Assembly (NCBI GenBank): GCA_902806105.1 | Contig: CADCVI010000214.1 | Coordinates: forward strand, 1-21,643 | Length of the DNA stretch: 21,643 nucleotides | From: an uncultured Rubrobacteraceae bacterium | GTDB taxonomy: Bacteria; Actinomycetota; Rubrobacteria; Rubrobacterales; Rubrobacteraceae | Direction of reading: 5' to 3' | Part shown: piece after piece, positions 6,930 through 14,273 of the stretch | How positions within the stretch are numbered: the stretch's first letter is position 1 | Layout of the letters: each line of letters begins with the position of its first letter | Program-made: the position numbers and the translations under genes | The notes under the pieces: generated by a model | Seen by the model: the letters and a program-made list of their open reading frames with translations, nothing else | Database searches by the model: none | Told to the model about the DNA's origin: nothing

Positions 6930-7235
6930 GTGGCGAAGGAGAAGAAGGGCAAGGGGAAGAAGACCAAGAAGGAAGAGGCCGAGCAGAACGGTCTCGCGGA
7001 GGCAGCGGTCGAGGAGCGGGGTCCGGAGGTGCCGGAGGCCTGGGTGGGCCACCACGTGAAGCTCCGGCACCCGGTCAACCTGAACAGCTCCTTCGCCGTC
7101 GGCTCCTCGGCCGGGTTGCTGGAGGAGGCGGGCGAGCGGGGCGTGGTCCTGCTGAAGAGGGACCAGCGGTACTTCTACCCCTGGAGCTCCATCTTCTTTA
7201 TCTCGCTCGACGAGAGGGCCGGAAGCTCCGTCTGA
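6930..7235 (+). CDS. Lysine-rich small protein with Sm-like/PWSS C-terminal domain
   Basis: 101 aa from a GTG at 6930 that has GGGGG 5 nt upstream; an ATG at 6918 adding four residues is the alternative. The first 15 residues (starting MAKEKKGKGKKTKKEE) are almost purely basic then acidic, a tail that could contact nucleic acid or the ribosome. After an acidic linker, residues from about 40 form a beta-rich domain (HHVKLRHPVNLNSSFAVG, then GLLEEAGERGVVLLKRD, then RYFYPWSSIFFISL). The ending matches the [11 protein letters not shown] of the psuG-operon small protein, pointing to a shared Sm-like fold. No named family is recognised. It stands alone with its own probable promoter and no neighbour in the same direction nearby. 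Confidence 0.7.
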   Translation: MAKEKKGKGKKTKKEEAEQNGLAEAAVEERGPEVPEAWVGHHVKLRHPVNLNSSFAVGSSAGLLEEAGERGVVLLKRDQRYFYPWSSIFFISLDERAGSSV

Positions 7236-7238
7236 GAG

Positions 7239-7463
7239 CTACCCCGTCGTCTGCCGCGGCGGGTTGTGGATGGCGTCGAAGATGTCCTCCGTCACCTTCT
7301 CGACGGGCTGGCGGACGTCGATGACGCTCAGGACGCCCTTCATCTCCTTGCCCAGGGGTGAACCCGCGTCGATGTGGTCCCGGATCGGGTCGCCCGTCGC
7401 GCGGCGGCTGTAGTGCAGGCGCCACGCAGCCTGGCGCGGCACAACCGGTCGATGGGGTCGCAT
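7239..7463 (-). pseudogene. Internally deleted adenylate kinase-like fragment
   Basis: A 74-codon minus-strand frame whose two halves look like the two ends of an adenylate kinase. Residues 10-43 (RQAAWRLHYSRRATGDPIRD, then HIDAGSPLGKEMKG) match the segment after the P-loop (TQA-xRL...STGDxxRxxIxxGTPLGxExK), including the AMP-binding Thr-Gly-Asp and Arg. Residues 44-66 (VLSVIDVRQPVEKVTEDIFDAIH) match the C-terminal strand and helix of the same family. The P-loop, the LID and most of the core are absent, so the product cannot be an active kinase. No ribosome binding site is apparent. It is most simply a relic of a deleted adk paralogue. The homology is judged by eye. Confidence 0.45.
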
Positions 7464-7611
7464 CCAAGGCGGGTCAGGAGCGGGTTGCAGGGCCGCTCTT
7501 CGTTCCTCCTCGCCCAGAGCTCCCCGCCGGGGGCCACGAAAGCCCGCCCGGAAGCCGCCTCATGCGTCGGTTAACATCGGATCTACTCATTCGAAACGGG
7601 GAGGAACCTTC

Positions 7612-8001
7612 ATGAAGCAGGACGAAGATATGTTGCTCGGGCGCGAGACGCGAGGTCCCATAGGGGCCGGGGACCTGGACACGGTGCCCTGGAACCACCC
7701 GGGCGCGGACGCGGACGTCGAGTTCACGACCGACGAGCTCACGGCGATCTGCCCCGTCACCGGGCAGCCGGATTTTTACGACCTGAAGCTGAGCTACCGC
7801 CCGCGCGCGAAGCTCCTCGAATCCAAGGCGATGAAGCTCTACCTCTGGGGCTTCAGGGAGAAGGGCGCCTTCGCCGAGGACCTCGCCGTCACCCTTCTCA
7901 AGGACCTCGTCGCCGCGTGCGATCCCGAAGAAATGACCGTCGACCTCACGCAGCGGGTTCGGGGCGGTCTCAAGATCAGGACCGTGGTGCGCCACCGGTA
8001 A
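7612..8001 (+). CDS. queF: QueF-family protein (7-cyano-7-deazaguanine reductase-like)
   Basis: 129 aa, single-domain type. The ATG at 7612 has GGGGAGGAA about 5 nt upstream. ICPVTGQPDF holds the Cys47 nucleophile that attacks the nitrile of preQ0 and the conserved Asp54. ESKAMKLY (70-77) matches the NADPH-binding motif that separates true QueF reductases from archaeal QueF-like amidinotransferases. RGGLKI matches the RGGI end motif. In B. subtilis QueF the next motif is NHGDFHED; here it is EKGAFAED, keeping Glu89 but replacing both His residues. Known QueF reduces preQ0 to preQ1 in queuosine synthesis. No queC, queD, queE or tgt gene is in the window, although a QueA-like gene lies about 8 kb downstream. 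Reductase activity is likely but the His changes add doubt. Confidence 0.82.
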   Translation: MKQDEDMLLGRETRGPIGAGDLDTVPWNHPGADADVEFTTDELTAICPVTGQPDFYDLKLSYRPRAKLLESKAMKLYLWGFREKGAFAEDLAVTLLKDLVAACDPEEMTVDLTQRVRGGLKIRTVVRHR

Positions 8002-8040
8002 CCCTGGCCAGAGACTAGCAAGGGCCGCGGGAGCCGCAGA

Positions 8041-8730
8041 CTACCCGGCTACGGCGACGTCCGCAGTGTCCACTTCGAGGACACCGTCGAGGCCCATGAT
8101 CTCCGCCACGGACTCGTCGAGGTCTTCCCGCGTCGCGGCCCTCCCCGTAAGCTCGACGACGCCGTCCTTCGCGGTGCGTACCTCAAGCTCGGTGCCGTTG
8201 ACGAGGTCCTCCACGTCGTCCTTCAGGGTCTCGTTGTCTACGAGGGCGGGGTCGGTCTCCTCGTTGCCGGTGTCCGGGTCTATGTAAACGTCGTTGCGCG
8301 GGTAGCCGGAGTCGGCGGTGGTCGAGCCCTCGTCCTCGAAGCCCGAGGCCTCGGAGGCCTCCGTAGAAGCTTCCTGCGTAGGATCCGCAGCCTCGTGCTC
8401 GTCGGTGGGCGCGGTCACGAACTGGCCCTCGTGCTCGCTGTCGTCCACGTCGGACTGGTTGGGCGCGTAGCCTTGAATCTCCACCTCGTCGTCCACGTGG
8501 TCGCCCGGCTCCACGTCGGAGGCATCCGCCCCGAAGGCCGCGAAGTCTGCCTCGGAATCCAGCGTGATCTCCGAGATGGGCACCTCCGTCTGGTCTCCAG
8601 CCTCGCTCTCGACGAGGACGTGCGTCACCTCGCCCGTCACCTCGTCCGTTACGACCTCGGAGATCCTACCCACAACCTCCGTTCCGTCGGCCGACCTGGC
8701 TTCCAGCCCTACAAGCCCCTGCTCTTCCAT
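8041..8730 (-). CDS. PRC-barrel and BON domain protein
   Basis: 229 aa from an ATG at 8730-8728 with a perfect GGAGGT 8 nt upstream; upstream in-frame codons are not needed. Residues 1-60 (LVGLEARSADGTEVVGRISE, then VVTDEVTGEVTHVLVES) are a PRC barrel. The middle, about 70-160, is a low-complexity, highly acidic linker with many Asp, Glu, Ser and Thr. The last 65 residues (from LKDDVEDLVNG to EVDTADVAVAG) form a BON domain with its GVVELTGRAAT core. There is no signal peptide, so it is probably cytoplasmic. PRC/BON proteins are common stress-associated genes in Rubrobacter- and Deinococcus-like bacteria, but their biochemical role is poorly defined. It converges on the QueF gene and is divergent from the Clp gene. 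Confidence 0.85.
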   Translation of the reverse strand: MEEQGLVGLEARSADGTEVVGRISEVVTDEVTGEVTHVLVESEAGDQTEVPISEITLDSEADFAAFGADASDVEPGDHVDDEVEIQGYAPNQSDVDDSEHEGQFVTAPTDEHEAADPTQEASTEASEASGFEDEGSTTADSGYPRNDVYIDPDTGNEETDPALVDNETLKDDVEDLVNGTELEVRTAKDGVVELTGRAATREDLDESVAEIMGLDGVLEVDTADVAVAG

Positions 8731-8823
8731 GAATGGAACCTCCAAAATTCTCCGTAAACGAACAGCCGCAGAAACGCTCACCGCAAAGAGTACCCAAATG
8801 CCCCGCCGTCCATGACACCCGCC

Positions 8824-8860
8824 TTGATCTAAACGCTAGAAGGGATAAAATATGAGCGTT
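8824..8860 (+). promoter_or_regulatory. Clp gene promoter overlapped by an inverted repeat
   Basis: TTGATC (8824-8829) and TAAAAT (8846-8851) with 16-nt spacing form one of the best promoter matches in the window. An inverted repeat, AACGCT (8832-8837) and AGCGTT (8855-8860), brackets the -10 element with its right arm at the expected start point, the position of a repressor operator. It does not match CIRCE, the HspR HAIR box or the CtsR box. The leader to the ATG would be about 90 nt. Confidence 0.5.
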
Positions 8861-8948
8861 CCAGACTTAGATGTGCGCGGTTGGCGTACTCCGGTTTCGG
8901 GAACAAGGCGTGGGAACTTTTTATACCTTCTGGGAGGCTTTGAACCTT

Positions 8949-11672
8949 ATGATTTGCGAAAATTGCAACATCCGTCCTGCGAGCGTGCAGGTCACGCAGC
9001 AGCAGGGCGGCCAGCGTGCCAGCCTCTACCTGTGCATGCACTGCGCGCGGGAGCTCGGCATGGTCGGAGGAGGTGGGAATCTCGGCGGGGGGAACCCGTT
9101 CGAGATGTTGCAGAGCCTCATGCAGCACCAGGGTGGCCAGGGACCGGGGAACTTCTTCGAGGCCCTGAGCGGCGAGGCGCGCGAGGCCGTGATGCGGGCC
9201 CGCGAGACGTCCGCCGGGACGACGCGGACGAACGCTATAGGTACCGACCACCTTCTGGCCGGGATCGTGACCGGCGACAACGTCGCGACGGAGGCCCTCG
9301 GGCGCGCCGGGGCGAACGTCGACGGGATGAGGGTGACCTTCGGCGAGCAGCGCGGAGATCCGGGCGATGCGATCTACACGTTCACGCCCAGCGCGAAGCA
9401 CGCCCTGCAGCTCGCCTTCCAGGCGGCGCGGCAGATGGGCAGCGCGCAGATAGGGAGCGAGCACCTGCTCCTCGGCCTGCTCGGCGAGGGCGACGGCAAC
9501 GCGTACCAGATTCTCGCTCGAAACGGCGCGAGCGACGCTGAGGCCCTGAGGCGTGAGATCGCCCGGCTCCTCCAGCAGCGCGGCGGGACGGTCCCCGGCG
9601 CCGGTGGTGGCGGTGGCTTCGGCGGCCCCGGGGGCGGGAACTTCGGCGGCTCCGGCGGGGGCGGCTTCGGCGGCCAGGGCGGCGGACAGCCCGAAGGGCA
9701 GAGTTCTACTCCGACCCTGGACGGGGTGACCCGCGACCTCACCGAGGCGGCCCGTGGCGGCGAGCTCGACCCGGTGATGGGACGCGCGGAGGAGATAGGC
9801 CGCGTCATCCGCATCCTGAGCCGCCGGACAAAGAACAACCCGGTCCTTATCGGCGAGCCGGGGGTCGGCAAGACCGCGATAGCCGAGGGGCTGGCGCAGC
9901 GCATCCTCTCGGACAACGTGCCGGAGAGCTTGAAGGGCAAGCGCGTCCTCGCGCTCGACACCGGCGCGCTCGTCGCCGGGACCCGCTTCCGCGGAGATTT
10001 CGAGGAGCGGATGACCCAGATGATCCGGGAGCTCCAGAACGAGGAGAAGAACATAGTCCTCTTCATCGACGAGCTCCACACGATCGTCGGTGCCGGGGGC
10101 GCGGATGGTGCCGTCAACGCCTCTAACATGCTCAAGCCTGCGCTCGCGCGCGGCGAACTGCAGGTTATCGGCGCGACCACGCTCGACGAGTACCGCAAGC
10201 ACGTGGAGAAGGACCCGGCGCTCGAGCGCCGCTTCCAGCCCGTGCTCGTGAGCGAGCCGACGGTGGACGAGTCGGTCGGCATCCTGTTCGGCCTCAGGGA
10301 CCGCTACGAGGCGCACCACCGCGTGCACATCTCGGACGATGCGATCATCGCGGCCGCACAGCTCTCCGACCGCTACATCAGCGACCGCTTCCTGCCGGAC
10401 AAGGCCATCGACCTGCTCGACGAGGCCGCGGCCGAGGTGAGGCTCCGCGCGACGGTGCCCCCTGTCGACGTGAGGCGCATAGAAGAAGAGATATCGCAGC
10501 TCGAGCGCGAGAAGGACGACGCCGTCAGGGCCGAGGACTACGAGAAGGCCGCGGGCTTCAAGCAGCGCATAGAGGCCCTCAGGCAGGAGCTCGACCAGCA
10601 CCAGCAGGGCTGGGCCGGCAGCCGCGAGACGAACGCCCCCGAGGTAGGACGCGAGGACATCGCGCGCATCCTCGAAGAGTGGACGGGTGTGCCCGCGACG
10701 AACATCGTCCAGGAGGAGGCCGAGAGGCTCCTGAACCTCGAAGCCGTGCTCCACGAGCGCGTCATCGGGCAGAACAAGGCAGTCAACGCCGTCGCCGAGG
10801 CGATCCGCAGGGCACGAGCCGGGATCAAGGACCCCAACCGACCGGTTGGATCTTTTATCTTCCTCGGTCCCACGGGGGTCGGCAAGACCGAGCTCGCCCG
10901 GACGCTCGCCGAGTATCTCTTCGGTGATCAGGAGGCGATGATCCGGATCGACATGTCCGAGTTCCAGGAGCGGCATACTGTTTCCAGGCTCGTCGGTGCG
11001 CCTCCGGGCTACGTCGGGTACGACGAGGCCGGGCAGTTGACGGAGGCCGTGCGGCGCCGTCCGTACAGCGTGGTCCTGTTCGACGAGATCGAGAAGGCCC
11101 ACCCGGACGTCTTCAACACGATGCTCCAGCTTCTGGACGACGGGCGGCTGACGGACTCGCAGGGGCGGACGGTGAACTTCCAGAACACCGTCATCATCAT
11201 GACCTCGAACGTCGGGAGCCAGCACCTGGTTTCGACAAAGCAGTTCGGGTTCACGAGCCGCGACGGGGTGGACTTCCAGGAGACCGAGCGGCGGGCGCTC
11301 GACGCGCTGGAGCGGGCCTTCCGGCCTGAGTTTCTCAACCGCGTAGACGAGATCATCGTCTTCGAGCCCCTGAGCCGGGAGGACGTGCTGAGGATCGTGG
11401 ACACGATGCTGAACCGTCTGAACAAGCACCTCGAGAGCCAGAAGGTCGCGGTCGAGGTCACGGAGGCCGCCAAGAGCTTCCTCGCCGAGACGGGCTACGA
11501 CCCGAAGTTCGGGGCGAGGCCGCTGGCGCGGGCGATCCGGCGCTTCATCGAGAACCCGCTCTCCAGCCGGATCATCGGCGGGGACTTCGATCCGGGCGAC
11601 GTGGTGATAGTCGACCACGCCGAGGGTGAGGAGGGCCTGAACTTCCGCACGAAGGTGGCCGCCACCCAGTAA
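8949..11672 (+). CDS. ClpC/ClpE-type AAA+ unfoldase with N-terminal zinc finger
   Basis: 907 aa from the ATG at 8949, preceded by GGGAGG 11 nt upstream; this start places a zinc finger exactly at the N-terminus. Order of domains: Cys3-x2-Cys6 and Cys29-x2-Cys32 (ClpE/McsA-like zinc finger); two Clp-N repeats (about 75-130 and 145-210); a glycine-rich linker (about 213-250); the first AAA+ module with GEPGVGKT (near 301) and LFIDELH (near 370); a short UVR-like coiled coil ([20 protein letters not shown], about 511-553); the second AAA+ module with GPTGVGKT (near 640) and [15 protein letters not shown] (near 707). A QFGF loop in the second module resembles the IGF/VGF loop that docks on ClpP. 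It would unfold substrates for ClpP, which is not in the window. The zinc finger fused to a full Clp-N body is unusual. Confidence 0.92.
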   Translation: MICENCNIRPASVQVTQQQGGQRASLYLCMHCARELGMVGGGGNLGGGNPFEMLQSLMQHQGGQGPGNFFEALSGEAREAVMRARETSAGTTRTNAIGTDHLLAGIVTGDNVATEALGRAGANVDGMRVTFGEQRGDPGDAIYTFTPSAKHALQLAFQAARQMGSAQIGSEHLLLGLLGEGDGNAYQILARNGASDAEALRREIARLLQQRGGTVPGAGGGGGFGGPGGGNFGGSGGGGFGGQGGGQPEGQSSTPTLDGVTRDLTEAARGGELDPVMGRAEEIGRVIRILSRRTKNNPVLIGEPGVGKTAIAEGLAQRILSDNVPESLKGKRVLALDTGALVAGTRFRGDFEERMTQMIRELQNEEKNIVLFIDELHTIVGAGGADGAVNASNMLKPALARGELQVIGATTLDEYRKHVEKDPALERRFQPVLVSEPTVDESVGILFGLRDRYEAHHRVHISDDAIIAAAQLSDRYISDRFLPDKAIDLLDEAAAEVRLRATVPPVDVRRIEEEISQLEREKDDAVRAEDYEKAAGFKQRIEALRQELDQHQQGWAGSRETNAPEVGREDIARILEEWTGVPATNIVQEEAERLLNLEAVLHERVIGQNKAVNAVAEAIRRARAGIKDPNRPVGSFIFLGPTGVGKTELARTLAEYLFGDQEAMIRIDMSEFQERHTVSRLVGAPPGYVGYDEAGQLTEAVRRRPYSVVLFDEIEKAHPDVFNTMLQLLDDGRLTDSQGRTVNFQNTVIIMTSNVGSQHLVSTKQFGFTSRDGVDFQETERRALDALERAFRPEFLNRVDEIIVFEPLSREDVLRIVDTMLNRLNKHLESQKVAVEVTEAAKSFLAETGYDPKFGARPLARAIRRFIENPLSSRIIGGDFDPGDVVIVDHAEGEEGLNFRTKVAATQ

Positions 11673-11696
11673 GGAAAACGCAAAGACGCTATTTCG

Positions 11697-11722
11697 GGGC
11701 CCCCGCAACGGGGGCCCTTTCT
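11697..11722 (+). terminator. Intrinsic terminator after the Clp gene
   Basis: A perfect 9-bp stem, GGGCCCCCG (11697-11705) and CGGGGGCCC (11709-11717), with a 3-nt loop (CAA), followed by TTTCTC. It lies 25 nt after the Clp stop codon. Confidence 0.9.
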
Positions 11723-11727
11723 CATGT

Positions 11728-11761
11728 CCGGGGCACCGAATCTTGCGAACTAGTGCCCCGG
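11728..11761. repeat. 9-bp inverted repeat upstream of the DoxX-like gene
   Basis: CCGGGGCAC (11728-11736) and GTGCCCCGG (11753-11761) are perfect complements with a 16-nt spacer. It directly follows the Clp terminator and lies about 95 nt before the DoxX-like start. The spacer holds TTGCGA (11743-11748), a possible -35, but the matching -10 (TAGCAG, 11767-11772) is weak. It could be an operator or a second hairpin; there is no T run after it. Confidence 0.5.
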
Positions 11762-11855
11762 ATCACTAGCAGCTACGGCCTCGTGGGCCACAATTATGGG
11801 GTAAGTAGCGTCCGGGCTCATCTCCTCACCGCGAGCCCCTAGGAGGTACCGCAAC

Positions 11856-12917
11856 ATGCGCCGCACAAGCTCCCTGATCGGTTTCGGCATCCTGGCCGTC
11901 GTGTTGTCGTTGGTGACGGCGGATGTTGCGTACGCCCACGTGAAGTGGTTCGAGCGGGCGGCGGAGTACTCTTTGCGGTGGGACCTCTTCTTCCGCCCGC
12001 TCCCCATGGCGTTCGTCGCGGCAGTCGTGCTGGCGACGCTCGTGGCGGGCATCGTGTGGCGCAGGCGCGGGCGCGGCTTCGTGCCAGGTCCCGAGGCGTT
12101 CGGCGCGCGGGACGAGGGGAGGAGCACGCTCTACGGGCTGCTACCGGCTATTCTGGGCGTCCACGTCGCCGTGCCGCTGCTCTTCAACGGGGTGCAGGGG
12201 AACCTGTTCTCGCCGGACAACGCCATGCCGGTCCCCTGGTCCAACTTTCTCGGCCTCTTCGAGACGGGCGTCGCGCTCTCGCTGTTCTACGGCGGGTTCG
12301 CGCGCATCGCGGCCGTGGGGCTCGCGGGCCTGTGGCTCGCCGGGATACCCCTCCTCGGGCTTCAGCCGATGCTCGACAACGCGCTCTTTCTCGGCTTCGC
12401 GGCCTTCTTCTTTCTGGCCGGACGCGGCCCGCTCTCCATCGACCGCGTGCTCTTCCCGCGCCTCGAGCCGCCGGAGAGGCTCATGGGGTACGCAGTCCCC
12501 GCGCTCCGCATCGGGTTCGGGCTGAGCTTCGTCTTCGTGGCTTTCACCGAGAAGTTCGCGAACCTGCCGCTCGCGCAGGCCTTTTTAGAGCGTTACCCGC
12601 TCAACTTCACGGGCGCCCTCGGCGTCCCGCTCCCGGACGAGGTCTTTATCCTGAGCGGTGGATCGGTCGAGCTGCTCGTGGGGCTCTTCCTCGTCTTCGG
12701 GATCTTCCCTCGTGAGATCGTGCTCGTCGCCCTCGTCCCCGTCAACCTGACGCTGACCGTCTTCAACTACACCGAGCTCGTCGGGCACCTCCCGATCTAC
12801 GGCGTCCTGGCGGTGCTCCTGATCTGGGAACCCGGCCAGAAGAACCTCTCCCTGTGGCTCCGCGGCCTGCGCGAAGGCCCCCGCGCCTCCCTCTCCACGG
12901 AAGGGAACAGCCCCTGA
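11856..12917 (+). CDS. DoxX-like polytopic membrane protein
   Basis: 353 aa. The ATG at 11856 has a perfect AGGAGG 9 nt upstream. The N-terminus, starting MRRTSSLIGFGILAVVLSLV, is a hydrophobic segment ending TADVAYAHVKWF and may be a signal peptide or first membrane helix. About eight further hydrophobic segments follow. The C-terminal part (ALRIGFGLSFVFVAFTEKFA, then a large outside loop, then VELLVGLFLVFGIF and LTVFNYTELVGHLPIYGV) has the helix-G-x-x-F-x-x-x-G-x-x-K layout of the DoxX/DoxD family. DoxX-like proteins are linked to quinone-related redox reactions and membrane stress, but no substrate can be read here. It has a probable promoter region of its own after the Clp terminator and is followed by a long hairpin. 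Confidence 0.75.
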   Translation: MRRTSSLIGFGILAVVLSLVTADVAYAHVKWFERAAEYSLRWDLFFRPLPMAFVAAVVLATLVAGIVWRRRGRGFVPGPEAFGARDEGRSTLYGLLPAILGVHVAVPLLFNGVQGNLFSPDNAMPVPWSNFLGLFETGVALSLFYGGFARIAAVGLAGLWLAGIPLLGLQPMLDNALFLGFAAFFFLAGRGPLSIDRVLFPRLEPPERLMGYAVPALRIGFGLSFVFVAFTEKFANLPLAQAFLERYPLNFTGALGVPLPDEVFILSGGSVELLVGLFLVFGIFPREIVLVALVPVNLTLTVFNYTELVGHLPIYGVLAVLLIWEPGQKNLSLWLRGLREGPRASLSTEGNSP

Positions 12918-12956
12918 TCTTCCCCTCGGCGCCTTCGGCCTGTCCCCTGCGGAACC

Positions 12957-12995
12957 GGTCTGCCCGCGGTCGAGCGGCTCGATCTCGGGCAGGCC
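12957..12995 (+). terminator. Long nested hairpin after the DoxX-like gene (possible terminator)
   Basis: Outer stem of 10 bp with one G-U pair (12957-12966 with 12986-12995), a 3x3 internal loop, and an inner TCGAG/CTCGA stem with a CGG loop (12970-12982). It lies 40 nt after the stop codon. There is no T run after it, so termination is inferred from position and stability only. Confidence 0.45.
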
Positions 12996-13025
12996 GTTAT
13001 AGGGCAAGCCACCCGTGACGCGGGG

Positions 13026-13053
13026 TTGGGCTCCGGGTTGGATCTGCGATAAT
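13026..13053 (+). promoter_or_regulatory. Candidate promoter of the two-component operon
   Basis: TTGGGC (13026-13031) and GATAAT (13048-13053) are 16 nt apart, and the -10 is extended by a TGC just upstream. The expected start leaves a leader of about 30 nt before the kinase ATG at 13091. Confidence 0.4.
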
Positions 13054-13090
13054 CGGCCCGGAAGCCGGCTTGTAGGGTGGGATAGGCACT

Positions 13091-14272
13091 ATGTCCGAGT
13101 CGCAAGGCACCAACTCCAGCGTCGAGAACCTGTGGCGCCGCAACCACGAGCTTTCGGTGCTCAACGCGATCGCGCGCGAGCTGAACCGCTCGGTGAACCT
13201 GAGCGACGCGCTGGAGTTCACCCTCGCGCAGGTCGCCGAGCTGCTCGACCTGAGGACCGGGTGGATCTGGCTCGTGGACGAAGCCTCTTCTCAGACCTAC
13301 CTGGCCGCCACCCGCAACCTGCCGCCCGCGCTGGCGGACGATCCATCGCGCATGAACGGGGCGGGCTACTGCTACTGCCTCGACTCCTACAAGAAGGGCG
13401 ACCTCGGGGGGGCTGCGAACGTGAACGTGCTCGCCTGCACCCGGCTCGGCGGCCTCGTCGACGGCACCGATGGCCTGCGCTACCACGCCTCGATCCCGCT
13501 CTACTCGGGGGGCGAGAAGCTCGGCGTCATGAACGTCGCCAGCACGGGCTGGCGGAGCCTCTCGGAGAGGGACCTGCAACTGCTCAACACCATCGGGGAT
13601 CTCCTAAGCATCGCCGTGGAGAGGGCCAGGCTCTTCTCCCGGAGCACCCGCCTCGGCGCGCTCGAGGAGCGCAACCGGCTGGCGCGGGAGATCCACGACA
13701 CCCTCGCCCAGGGCCTCGCCGCCACCTCGCTCCAGCTCGAGTCGGCCGACGCCCTGCTCGACGCCGGCACGACCGGGCCCGCCCGCGCGCCCCTGCGCCG
13801 CGCCCTCGCGCTCACCCGGGCGAACCTGGAAGAAGCCCGGCGCTCCGTCCTGGATCTCAGGGCCGCCCCACTCGAAGAACGTCCCCTCGCCGAGGCGCTA
13901 GGAGTCCTCGTGAGCAGATGGGAGGCGGAGACGGGCATCGGGGCGAGCTTCGAAGCCGTGAACGGGGCCCGTCCGCTGGCGCCCCGCGTAGAGGCGGGCC
14001 TGTACCGCGTCTGCCAGGAGGCCCTCTCGAACGTCGCCCGGCACGCGGGAGCTAGCCGGGTAACCGTTCGGCTCGTCGTCGAACCCGAGAAGGTCCGGCT
14101 CGCCGTCGAGGACGACGGACGGGGCTTCGACGTCTCACGGGTACCCGCCGACCGTCTCGGGGTCGTCGGCATGAGGGAGAGGACGGAGATGCTCGGCGGC
14201 GCTCTCGGGCTGCGAAGCGCCCGTGGCCGGGGAACTCTCGTCGAGGCGACGGTCCCTCTGGAGGGTCTCTAG
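13091..14272 (+). CDS. GAF-domain sensor histidine kinase, NarL/HisKA_3 type
   Basis: 393 aa with no transmembrane segment, so a soluble cytoplasmic sensor. A short coiled coil (WRRNHELSVLNAIARELNRS) leads into a GAF domain (about 30-175). The GAF domain has Cys94-Tyr-Cys96 and Cys116 (C-x-C-x19-C), a pattern that could bind metal or sense redox state. The dimerisation/phosphoacceptor box is ERNRLAREIHDTLAQG with His202, typical of HisKA_3 kinases. The ATPase domain has the N box EALSNVARHA, DDGRGFD, and the G box LGVVGMRER. The ATG at 13091 has only a weak GGTGGG-type site. A response regulator gene follows with 1 nt between stop and start, a tight two-gene operon. The signal is unknown; oxygen, redox or metal sensing is a guess from the cysteines. 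Confidence 0.93.
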   Translation: MSESQGTNSSVENLWRRNHELSVLNAIARELNRSVNLSDALEFTLAQVAELLDLRTGWIWLVDEASSQTYLAATRNLPPALADDPSRMNGAGYCYCLDSYKKGDLGGAANVNVLACTRLGGLVDGTDGLRYHASIPLYSGGEKLGVMNVASTGWRSLSERDLQLLNTIGDLLSIAVERARLFSRSTRLGALEERNRLAREIHDTLAQGLAATSLQLESADALLDAGTTGPARAPLRRALALTRANLEEARRSVLDLRAAPLEERPLAEALGVLVSRWEAETGIGASFEAVNGARPLAPRVEAGLYRVCQEALSNVARHAGASRVTVRLVVEPEKVRLAVEDDGRGFDVSRVPADRLGVVGMRERTEMLGGALGLRSARGRGTLVEATVPLEGL

Positions 14273-14273
14273 A

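Noticed and set aside
6384..7070. Extended leftward reading frames upstream of the 52-aa membrane protein
   Set aside because: The good GGAGG site and ATG at 6383 define the real start. Upstream sequence gives no family resemblance and overlaps the plus-strand Sm-like gene.
8824..8860. Known heat-shock operator at the Clp promoter
   Set aside because: The inverted repeat does not fit CIRCE (TTAGCACTC-N9), the HAIR box (CTTGAGT-N7) or the CtsR heptad repeat.
8829..11708. A very long open frame (959 codons) on the minus strand opposite the Clp gene
   Set aside because: It mirrors the Clp coding sequence exactly, its product is Arg/Leu/Asp-rich with no domain, and long antisense frames are expected where codons end in G or C. 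The plus-strand gene has clear AAA+ motifs.
13370..13438. Direct assignment of the GAF cysteines as an AirS-type iron-sulfur site
   Set aside because: AirS has four Cys (C-x7-C-x-C-x17-C); the first is missing here and the last spacing is 19, so only a general metal or redox role can be suggested.
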